DNA of 64,000 bases, from NCBI GenBank assembly GCA_951799405.1, contig OX637337.1:13886347-13950346 (forward strand), in the 5' to 3' direction. The DNA is from Agapetus fuscipes. Its lineage: Eukaryota > Arthropoda > Insecta > Trichoptera > Glossosomatidae. The translations under genes and the position numbers were made by a program. Positions 21,801 through 33,800 of the stretch are shown in pieces (within the stretch, counting starts at the first letter, position 1; every line of letters starts with the position of its first letter). The notes beneath the pieces are model-generated. The model was given only the letters and a program-made list of their open reading frames with translations. It had not been told where the DNA came from and ran no database searches.

Positions 21801-24800
21801 AGTGGAACTCCAGACAATGCTCTCTAGTCTGAACCATGCTCTGTGTGCAAACAAGTTGAAAATTAATGCAAGTAAGACGAAAGTACTGATTTTTGACAGA
21901 AGGGATGAAACTGAAGAATGCACGTTCATGTTGAATGGTACGAAAGTTGAAATTGTGGATGAATTTAGATACTTGGGAAGTATGTTTGAAAAGAATGGAA
22001 AGATGACAAGAGAACTTGAGAATAGGGTGTGCAAGGGAAAGCAAGTGGTCGGTGCAATAGGAAGAATAGCAAAGAACAAGCGATTGACGATGGATCTGAG
22101 AATGGCGGTACACAATGGCATATTGTTACCGACTTTGATGTATGGAAGTGAAGCATGGACAGTGAATGATAGCGAAATGAGTAAAGTATGTACGGTGGAA
22201 ATGAAGCATTTGAGAAGTATGACAGGAAAAACTTTGAGGGGTAGAGTTAGGAATGAATGGGTAAAAAAAGAATGTAATTTGAAAAAAGGTGTGAAAGTTA
22301 AAGTACAAAAGAATGTGATGAGATGGTTTGGACATGTGGAAAGAATGAATGATAATAGACTGACAAAGTATGTATACAAAGAAAGTGTGAATGGAAAAAG
22401 AGGGAAGGGACGACCGAGAAAAGTATGGAGTGATCAGATTGAGGAGATTGTGAAAGAATGGGATATACAAAGTGAGCGTAAAAGAAGAAAATGCATGAAA
22501 AAGGTGATGGATATGAAGGAATTGAAAGAGGTATGTCAGGATAGGAAAAAATGGAGGAAACTCTGCAGAGGCTCTGGCCACCCCTAGCGGAATGGCATCA
22601 GAGTTACAGTTACAGTTACAGATAACCTAGATGTTAACCAAAATAAGCCTCCTTTGGCTAAGAAAACCTTTTAAAAAAATTGTCTTTTTGTATGTTTTGC
22701 ATTTTTGTAAATGGTCTGCAAACTTTGGTGCCTTATTCTTCAAATGGATTGAATGTTTTGCAAAAAATGTCATAATCATAAGAAGAACAAATCTGATTTC
22801 TTTGTTTATTTTTGGAAATGGTAACAACAGTAAAACTTTGAGGGAATCGAAAGAAGCCTATACTCAGGAGTGGATAGAGACTAAGAATTAAAAAAAGATT
22901 CTCTGATAATAACGTAAGATTGAAATGAATTGAATGGCATGTAACAAATTGTTTTTGAATTCTTTGGGGCTAGACCACTTTTTTTTTAGACGTGTTTTGC
23001 TTTCATGAGCAGAAAGCATTCTTAAAGCTGGTTATCGAAATGGTATGGCAGTCTTCGCGGTCCCTTGCTATTCACAACTGGTTGTTATTTACCAACAGCA
23101 AGCGACCACCATTCCGGCGTTCTAATATTGACCATGAAAGTGAAAGTTTACAACTTTCTTGAATGTTGTGTTATCCAGATGATCAAGGAGCCGTCCCGTG
23201 AGAAGCTATTGCCAGACCCTGTCCCCTACCCCTATCAGCAGCCCTACACGCTGGTGCTGGAGTTCACCGACGTGCTGGTGCATCCCGACTGGTCCTACCA
23301 AACTGGGTGGAGGTGAGGCCCAACATACCAGCACATCCTTTATTTTTTCAGTGTTATATTTTTTAAATAAAAAACAGATTTATTAAAATTGTTTGAATGT
23401 TTTTTTAAGCACAGAATTTATCTTACAAAAGCTTCACAGTTTTACACTTGCTTGGTTCATGGACTTAAGATATGTCTGATCTCAAGGCAAATGCTTCTTT
23501 TATATAAGCTGGCCCGACAAGGGTATACCCAGGATCAAATCTAGGGAGGGGGGCAGGTTTCGGAAAATTTAAGATCATCACTGGGGCTCTCCTAGGTGCG
23601 GTGCATGCAAACTATGAAAATAGTAAGGCATGTGTCCGTATTGATGGTGAGTATAGTGAGTGGTTTGAAGTTTATAAGGGTGTGAGGCAAGGATGTGTGA
23701 TGAGTCCATGGCTATTTAACATAGTCATGGACAAGTGTGTCAGAGATGCTAGACTTAATGATTGTGGATTGATGATAGGAGAGAGCAAAGTGAGTGTTCT
23801 ACTGTATGCAGATGATGCAGTTCTTGTATCTGATTCAGCAGTAGAATTGCAAACAATGCTCTCTAGATTGAATGAAGCTTTGTTAGGTAACCATTTGAAG
23901 TTGAATGCAAGTAAGACGAAAGTATTGATTTTTGAAAGAGATGATGAAATAATGCATTATGAATTTAAAATTAATGGAATGAATGTTGATGTCGTGAATG
24001 AGTTTGTATACCTGGGAAGTAAGTTTGAAAAAGATGGAAGAATGACCGGTGAATTTGAAAGAAGAATAATGAAAGGCAGGTGCGTACTGGGTGCTACCGC
24101 TAGCATCGCCAAGAACCAGAATCTTTCAAAAAATGTTCGACTGGCGGTGCACGGTGGTATACTAGTGCCCACTCTGATGTATGGAAGTGAAGCCTGGACG
24201 GTGAGTGAAAGTGAGATAAGTAAAGTCCATACAGTGGAAATGGACTACTTAAGAAGTATGATTGGAAAAAGACGGAGTGATAGGGTGAGGAATGATTTTG
24301 TTAGAGAGGAATGTGGTGTAAGAGAAAGTGTGAAAGTAAAGATTAAAAGAAGTATACTTAGATGGTTTGGACATTTGGAGAGAATGAATGAGGAAAGACT
24401 GACGAAGAAAGTGTATGCTGCAAGAATTGATGGATGTCGTGGAAGAGGAAGACCGAGAAAGGTATGGATGGACCAAATTTTCGAAATAGCGAGTGAATGG
24501 GATATCCAGAGTCATAATAAAAGAAGAGCTTGTATGAAAAAGGTTATGACTCTGGATGAAATGAAAGAAGTATGCAAGGACAGGAAGAAGTGGCGGCTGA
24601 TCTGCAATGCTGATTTGTAATGTTGGTTTATTAGTTTGCTACATTTTTTGCATAAGAAATTTTGGACTTTTTTTGTATAGATTTTTTTTTTTTTTTTTTT
24701 TTATTTATTTAACAAAATATAAATACAAATTTATTTTAAAACAAGTAATATTTCTAAATAATAATAAAAACTTAATTGTTATTTCCTCACCAATTGAAGA

Positions 24801-27800
24801 GCCAAGCTCTTGTGCTTGGTGAGGGAATCGCAGCTATCTTAAATAAATTATGTTCTTAATTTATATTCTACATAATATAATGAGATAAAAACTTAATATA
24901 ATACTTAAAGGAAAAAAATATAGGTAATACACAAGAATAAATCAAAAAATAAACTAACAATATAAAAAATGAAAAAAAACCAAAAATTAGAAACAACCAA
25001 TCAATAAGTAGAACTATGAATATATATATTTTTTTATTTTAAACTTAATTTTTTTAACATCCTTAATTATTTTGATTTCATTTGGCAATATGTTATAGTA
25101 TTTTATTCCCCTACAGATAAAATTATTCTCGAATTGTTTTGTTTTAAATTTAGGAATTGTTATAAAATTTTGTCTTCTCCTTGATATAGCTCTTTCAAAT
25201 TGTTTTGCTTTGTCAATCTTTATTATTTCCAGAATAGAGTACAGTTTGAAAATTTGTTCTATAGTTGGTACCTTAAAAATTTTGAATAAAGATTCTGTTG
25301 AAAATGTTGGTGGCTTTTTTAGAATTACTTTAATAATTAATCTCTGAGCTATTTTGACTGAATTTAAAATATTATCATATGATCCCCCCCATCCAATTAT
25401 GCCATATTGTAGCATTGATTGTACAATTGAGTAGTATACCATTTTTAATTGTTCGATTTTAAGAATGTTTCTGAGTCTTATAAATATGTATATACATTTT
25501 CGTATTCGTTTGACCAGTTCCATTATGTGATTTTTCCACTTCATATTTTGATCTATAATAATGCCTAGGTATTTTATATTTTTAGTTGAAGTTAGTGTTG
25601 AACATGTGTTTTCACAGTATTTAGTTTCATTGCAATTCTGACTGTGTATGATGATTTTAATTGGCGGCTCTGAATTAAATTTATTTATTGCGAAAGAAAT
25701 GAATTGAGTTTTTTCAATATTTAGTGATAATATATTACTATCGAACCACCCCTTCAGTATATTCATGTCAAGATTTGCTCGTTCATTAATAGAGCGCCAA
25801 TCTTGTCCCTCCAATATAATGGCAGTATCATCTGCATAAGATATTATTTTTCCATTGAGTTTTAGAGTGAAAATATCATTTGTGTATAAAATGAATAGTA
25901 ATGGACCCAGTACAGTACCTTGTGGGATACCAAATTCACCGGTTGATGGTTGACTATAAGAACTATTAATTTTAACTATTTGAGATCTCTGATATAAGTA
26001 ACTTTTTATCCATTGTAACGCTTTTAATTTTATCCCAATTGAATTCAGTTTTACAATTAGTTTTTCGTGAGAGATGCTATCAAATGCTTTTTTTAAATCA
26101 ATGAAAATTCCGATACATTTAAAAGATTGGTCAAGTGAGCTATGAATTAAGTTCGTTATTTTCGCGATGGCATCTTGAGTACTTCTGTTTTCCATGAATC
26201 CGAATTGGTTATCGTGTATTATATTGTTGGCTTTTATAAATTTAATTAACCTAATTTTTGCTAATTTTTCAAAAATTTTTGCTATGTTAGATATAACAGA
26301 AATGGGTCGGTAATTGTTTACTTTTTCCCGATTTCCTGTCTTAAATATGGGTGTTATTATTGTTTTTTTGTAATTTGAAGGAAACGTTCCACTTTCAAAA
26401 CTCAAATTAATTATATGTTGTAGTGGTTTCGATATTTGTTCTTTAATATGTTTTAAAGTTTCAGCAGAAAGAGCATCATATCCAGGCGCCGTACCGTTTT
26501 TCAGATCGCTAATTACTGTCTCTATTTCTTCCCTAAATTTTTAAGATTTTGTTGTTTTTTTATCCATAAATGTTATTTATTACTCGTATTCCTTGACTTA
26601 TAGGTTGGTATGAGGCTGACCACCCATACTGTAAAAAATGGTTCACTTTGCCAATGTCACCCCTGTTTCAGGGAATGTCGGCAAGAGTTGCAGGGCTTAT
26701 GTTCATTTGAGGTTTGGATTTTATTTGTAAGTACACAGTCAGCATTTATAAGCGTGAACTACACGTGTTTGTTTGTGGGCATACATCTGAGAGCTTTGAA
26801 TGAATATATCCTTGCAACTTAGATTATAGATTATAGATCACCAAAATATATCGTCGACTGGGGGGGGGGGATTTTATGAAAGTATTATTTTTTTACAAAG
26901 AGATTTGCCAATAATTGAATCATTGAATCAAGAACGGCAATCAGTAGTTAAGAAGTTGCATATATGCAGTGCTAATGCTTAATTTGTTGACCCGAAGGAG
27001 TCGCTAAGGGAGTGTGTTATGTATTTATTTTCACAAGCGAGGGGGTTGCCCTTACGCCAGCAACTTCTCTTGAAGTGGGTGTTTCCCAGCTCCCTTGGGG
27101 GACTTTGTTGAAATGTTACTTTACCATTCTATTGGCCTTTTGAGAGCCCCCTGGGCGCGGAGGTCCTGGTTCAATCATACCGCTCGAACGAGCCTGTATA
27201 CAAGAACATTTCATGCCAGAAAGATCAAATCCAGATCAAGGGAAAAATACATCCCATTTCTGTGCTAATGAACTGTATTCCTGCCCACAGGTTCAAAAAG
27301 CGCCCCGGGCTGGATGCCTTCCTGGAGACCATGGCTTCCACAGCCTACGAGGTGGTCATCTTTACCACAGAGAACCCGCTCATGATCTGGCCCATCCTGG
27401 AGCAGCTCGACCCGGAGAGCAACCGCATCACCTACAGGCTCTTCAGGGACTCCACGCACTTCGTAGACGGGGTGCACGTCAAGAACCTGGATAACCTCAA
27501 CAGAGACCTGTCTAAGGTAATGGATGTTGTACAAATTTGTGCTGCCAAAATTTTCATTTACAATCTTTGAGAATCAGGAATGCGCTAAAGCGCGCATGAT
27601 ACAAAAATCCAAATTTAGTCTATCACTATTGGTTACCTTCCAACTGTCAACAGATGTGCTACCTAATTGGAAAAAATCCATATAAATGCCAAACTACATA
27701 CTTATTTTATAAATGTGCCTACAAAAGAAAATAAAAGTTTTATGAAATGTGGAATAATAATTCTCTGAAAAAACTATTTTATGTGATTACTTTCATAAAA

Positions 27801-30800
27801 TTTATTTTTCTTTTATCGAACATAGAAAATGACAAAAACATTTTCAATATGAAATTTCACTTAACATTGTTAATCGTTTGAATAGCTACAAAATCAGTAA
27901 TATAGATTACTTATTTACATACCAGTGGCGAAGGGTGCCATACAAGCCGGTTCCCAACGGCTTCCCTTTAAAATGATGTAACAAAGTAGTAAAAAAATAT
28001 AGCCACAAAGTAAAAAAATACATTCAAAACCAAAGAAACAATACGTTTTTTTTCTCCATTGAAACCATGCAGTCTACTTTATTATCATTTTTGCCTCATT
28101 TTAAACGGGAAACCGATGGGAACCGGCTTGTATGGCACCCATCGCCACTGTTACATACAATCTGCAATCAAAGGCATGCTTAATATTCATCATAAATATA
28201 TTTTACTGAAATGTAATTCTCTATAAATTTAAAAGAAGATTGCCGTCTAGTTTTTTCTCCAGAAATTTAAATCTTTAGAGACTGAAGTTTGTTCATAGCC
28301 ATTTGTTCAGTAATCGACACTCTCATGTCTTTACTGTGCATTGCTTTACTTCACAGGTAATAGTGGTTGACTGGAACGCCCAGTCTACCAAGTTCCATCC
28401 CCAGAACACGCTGCGGCTGCCCAAGTGGAGGGGCAACGATGATGACACCACCCTGCTGGATCTCACCTCCTTACTCAAAAGTATGTCACTCTCTTCTTCT
28501 TTAGACACCATGGCCAAACAGACTGCCCATGGTCACTTGGAACAGGAATAATAATATAAGGAATTACTTATAAAAACTTAACAAAACACAGAGTTTTATT
28601 TTCACAAATTGAGAGTTTATTTCATCTCAAGTACTTTTAACTTGTTCACATCATTATCAAGAGGACACTATTACAAAATTGACAAGACAAAAACCATAGA
28701 GAAATAAAAATATTGAGTTACGACAAAGAAAGGCTTATGTTCATTTGAGATTGGGTTTTTATATTGTAGGTCCACATGCGGCATGTGTTACTGTAACTGT
28801 AACTGTAACTCTTTCGCCATTCCGCTAGGGGTGGCCAGAGCCTCTGCAGAGTTGCCTCCATTTTTTCCTATCCTTACATACCTCTTTCAATTCATTCATA
28901 TCCATCACCTTTTTCATGCATTTTCTTCTTTTACGCTCACTTTGTATATCCCATTCTTTCACAATCTCCTCAATCTGATCACTCCATACTTTTCTCGGTC
29001 GTCCCTTCCCTTTTTTTCCTTTCACACTTTCTTTGTATACATACTTTGTCAGTCTATCATCATTCATTCTTTCCACATGCCCAAACCATCTCATCACATT
29101 CTTTTGTACCTTAACTTTCACATCCTCTTTCAAATTACATTCTTTTTTTACCCATTCATTCCTAACTCTATCCCTCAGAGTTTTTCCTGTCATGCTTCTC
29201 AAATGCTTCATTTCCACCGTACATACTTTACTCATTTCGCTATCGTTCACTGTCCATGCTTCACTTCCATACATCAAAGTCGGTAACAATATGCCATTGT
29301 GTACCGCCATTCTCAGATCCATCGTCAATCGCTTGTTCTTTGCTATTCTTCCTATTGCACCGACCACTTGCTTGCCCTTACACATCCTATTCTCAAGTTC
29401 TCTTGTCATCTTTCCATTCTTCTCAAACATACTTCCCAAGTATCTAAATTCATCCACAATTTCAACTTTCGTACCATTCAACCTAAACGTGCATTCTTCA
29501 TTTTCATCCGTTCTGTCAAAAATCAGTACTTTCGTCTTACTTGCATTGATTTTCAACTTGTTCACACACAGAGCATGGTTCAGACTAGAGAGCATTGCCT
29601 GAAGTTCCGCTGCTGAATCAGCAATTAATACTGCGTCATCAGCATAAAGCAGAACTCCAACTTTTCTCTCTCCAATCTGTATGCCATGTCCTTCCAGATT
29701 CGCTTGTTTAACACAATGATCCATGATTATATTGAATAACCATGGGCTCATTATGCAACCCGGTCTCACACCCTTGTACACATTAAAATACTCGCTGTAT
29801 TCTCCATCCACCCTGACACACGCCCTGCTATTTAGATAGATGGCGCGTATCGCGTTCAGAAGTGCTTTGTTCACACCATACCTCTCAAGCACACACCACA
29901 TCATACATCTATCCACCGAGTCGAAGGCTTTCTCAAGATCTACGAAAGCCGCGTAGACCTTTTTATTTACGGCCAGCTGTTTTTCGACTATCTGTCGAAG
30001 CGCGAATATCTGGTCTACGCAACCTCTTTTCGGCATAAAGCCAGATTGTATATCTGAGACCTTCTCCTGGGTGGATAATCTTACCCTATGGATAAGAATC
30101 TTGCATAGCACTTTACCTGGCACACTAAGAAGGCTAATCGGTCTGAAGTTACGGCAGTCTTTTTTGTCACCTTTACCTTTGTAAATTGGCACAATGACCG
30201 CCTCTCTCCAGTCCGATGGAACCTCCTTGACGCTAACACACAATTCGCAAAGCTCTTTCATCCATTCAATCACACATTCTCCTCCCGCTTTCATCATCTC
30301 AGGTCTCACACCATCCACACTTGCAGCTTTCCCATTCTTTAATTCCTTTATGACCTTTCTTACTTCTTCTTTCGATATTTTCAAAACATTACCCTCATCA
30401 TAATCTCCTTTCACAGTTAAATCACATTCTTCTTCACCAAAAACCTCAATAAAATATTCTTTCCATCTCTTTTTTACATCGTCTTTATTCCACAGAATGT
30501 CTCCGCTGACATTTTTGATTCCTGGGGTTGTGGACCTACAACTGTCATTGTTTTGTCTCACCCAGCTCCAGAACATCTTTTTATTGTCAGAGAAGTCATT
30601 CTGTGCTCTTTCACTCAATTTTTCTTCCATTCTTCTCTTACTCATTTGAACTTCATTCTTCGCTAGCCATTTTTTCGCCTTGTATTCAGTCTCTAACACT
30701 TTATTCTTTCTGTCATTAATCCATTTTAAATAGCTCTCTTTCTTCTCTTTCACTGCTTGTTTAACCTGATCATTCCACCATTCATTGCCTTTTTTATGCC

Positions 30801-33800
30801 CAATCGTAACTTCACCGCATACTTTCTTTGCGCTTTCAACCAAACATGTTTTAAATGTTTTCCACATTTTTTCTACACATGCATTCTTCACAAGTTCCTT
30901 ACATTCATCCGGTTTCAAAATCTGGCTTACTTCAGCTTCAAAATCATTCCTGACATTTTCATCATCTAATTTTTCCACTTTCACTCTTTTCATCTTAATC
31001 ACTTTCGTTCTTTTCCTATCTTTTACTTCGCCTATCATTACTTTTGCACACAAGAGATGATGGTCTGAGCCCACGGATATACCTTGGTAGACTCTGACAT
31101 CTCTTATGGCACCTCTCATACATTCTTCCATACATATGTAGTCAATGACTGTGCGAGTATTTGGCCCATACCACGTGTATGTGTGCACGTCTTTATGCTT
31201 ATACCAAGTATTTGATACAAACATCCCATGCTCCACACACATGTCAACAAGCCGTCTCCCACTGCCATTGATGACACCCCTTCCGTTTGGTCCTATTACC
31301 CTTTCATACTCTTCCTTTCTTCTACCCACCCATCCGTTCATGTCACCAAGTAGAATCACCTTTTCTTCTTTGTCTTTCATTCTGATTTTATCGTCAAGCA
31401 TATCCCAGAATTCATTTTTAATCTCCATACATTCTGAATCTACTGGCGCATAGCATGCTATCAGTAGAAAATTCGTTCTGTCGTACTTGATCCTTACTAG
31501 GAGAATCCTAGGGGAGATCCATTCATAATTCCTGATATAGCTCTTCACACATTCACTAACAATCACACCAACACCCAGGCCCGGATTTAGGGCGGTTCGA
31601 GCGGTGCGACCGAACCAGGGCCCCCGCGGCCAGAGGGCCCCCAAAAGTCTTATTTTTTATCATTATTGTAAAAAAAAAAAAAAAAAAATTGTATAGATTC
31701 AACTTTTCATCGCTTCCGGTTCATAACGCTACGTTTTATACAGACAAAGACTTCAATAATACAGAAATAAAAATTTCTCACAACAAATCTTCCGGGGCCC
31801 CACAATAACTGAATAGGGCCCCGAACATTCCAAACAGTGATAAATAAATAAAGTTTGTCCTTAAAACTAAAAAAAATAAAGGTAAAGAAAGATACCAAAC
31901 ATGTGCCATCATAAACTCCCAGGCATGTCACATAATGGAGCCTGTAGGATTATAGCAATAAACTGCGCTATTGTTCCTGCCATGGCGGCAAAACTTTCGA
32001 CGTGACAGTTGTAAATCTTTCACTAGTAATGTAATAAAATGTAAACAGTATAAGTTTCTATACAAAAAAATAGTGTATAGCGACTTAGGGTAATAAATGG
32101 TAGGTCTGCTTCCACGTATTGTTTTGATTGCTTTGTCGGCAAATTTTACCTGAGAACTAGTGGGTTCCATTAAATTTCTGTCTTTTTTTTTTATCTTTAG
32201 AAATGCATCAAAATATGATAGGTACTTCTATAATTTGTGCCCGACAACCGGTTTCACATTACGTTGATTATCAAAACAATCAGCTTTATAGTTCGTGTTG
32301 CAAAGATCTATTAACATTTAAGGCTCATATTAAATGCATGCACACAAGCAGGCACATATAAGTTCACGCTTAAATACGCTGCATATGTACACACAAAATA
32401 AACCAATCCTCTCATGAGCATAAACTTTCCAACTCCTGCCGCCTTTCCCTGAAACAAAGGGTGGCATTAAAAAAAAAACGCAACTAAGCTACACATATAG
32501 TGTAACTTCTTGCCTGCATTATCCCCGAAGGAGTCGCATGTGGCGATTCGGGAACTATTTATTTTTACGATTAAGGGGGCCAGCCTCACACCAAACACTT
32601 TCAGTTGAAGTGGGGGTTTCCCAGCTCCTGGGGGGGTGAGTTGCCATTTATTGTAAAGGCTGAGTAAACCTTGCCAGTATTTTATTCCGGGGTTTGAAAT
32701 AAACACCGAAACGGGAAATCATTTCTGACACCCTCGGTGGGATTCGAACCCGAGCTCACGGCATGGAATGCAAGGACTCTACCAACTGAGCTATCGACCG
32801 GACCAAAAGAATCTGCAAAAAAAATATTTAAAAATCTCGTCGGGCATATGTCACAGGTCAATGTGACTAGGGTCCTTAGCAACCAATATTTAGCAACGCC
32901 ATTTCTTTCACACACCTGGAATATGAAAATTAATCTATGTATTTTTAAATGTTAGGGTGCCGCCCTTACACCAACCACTTAACTTGAAGGGAGATTTTCC
33001 AGCTCCCAAAGATTCTGGTTTTCATTTCCTCTCAAGGTTAAGCAAGTCAATGGATAATGCCTAACCTAATACCTATACGCAACGCAACTACGCAACTAAG
33101 CTACACATATAGTGTAACTTCTTGCCGCGTTATCCCCGAAGCGGTCGCATGTGGCGAGTTGAACCTATTTATTTTTACAGGTAAGGGGGCCGGCCTTATG
33201 CCAACCACTTCAGTTGAAGTGGGGGTTTCCCAGCTCCCGAGGGGGCTGGTACTCATTTCTTGTGTAGGCTGAGTAAGCCTTGCCGGTATTTTATTCCGGG
33301 GTTTGAAATTTATCACTTGAATTTATCGTTTAAACATTATCCATTGATGTATGAAAATTTAGAAATGTTAAAAACTAGTCGAATTCTTATAAGAATCTTG
33401 CGAGAGTCTCGAGAGAACGATTGATATAAATTATCCAGAAAACCTTATTGAAGAGTAATTGGTAACGATACGATATAACGATAACGTTCCTTGACTTATA
33501 TGTTGGTATGAGGCTGACCACCCATACTGTTAAAAATGGTTCACTTTGCAATGTCATCCCTGTTCCAAGGTCGGCAAAAGTTGCAGGGCTTTTGTTCATT
33601 TGAGGTTTTGATTTAAGTAATTTGTAAGTACACATTCAGCATTTGTGAGCGCGAACTTACACGTGTCAGTTTGTGGGCATGCATTAGATATGAGTTTTGA
33701 ATTCAATATATCCTTGCAATTTAGAGTATAGATTATTACAGAGATGTATAATCGTAAAAAATGCACTTTTTGTCCTTTGAAAAAATAGGGGAGGGAGGGG

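Larger units (their letters stand above)
24681..26545 (-). mobile_element. LINE-C, 5'-truncated, with poly(A)
   Basis: A poly(A) tail (T run at 24681-24702) and an AATAAA-type signal mark the 3' end. A 3' UTR of about 310 bases carries a strong stem-loop at 24785-24824. The RT frame reaches back to 26545, where the copy is truncated against the LINE-A 3' UTR. Confidence 0.9.
23583..26590 (+). mobile_element. LINE-A copy 3, 5'-truncated, 3' UTR split by LINE-C
   Basis: LINE-A homology starts near 23583 and the frame runs to a stop at 24618-24620. The 3' UTR continues to about 24680, is interrupted by LINE-C (24681-26545) and resumes as AAGATTTTGTTGTTTTTTTA up to 26590, where a complete tail unit follows. 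It lies in TIM50 intron 4. Confidence 0.88.

Noticed and set aside
32733..32805. Functional tRNA gene on the - strand
   Set aside because: A and B boxes are excellent, but the anticodon stem mispairs and the sequence continues into a SINE body found at other sites.
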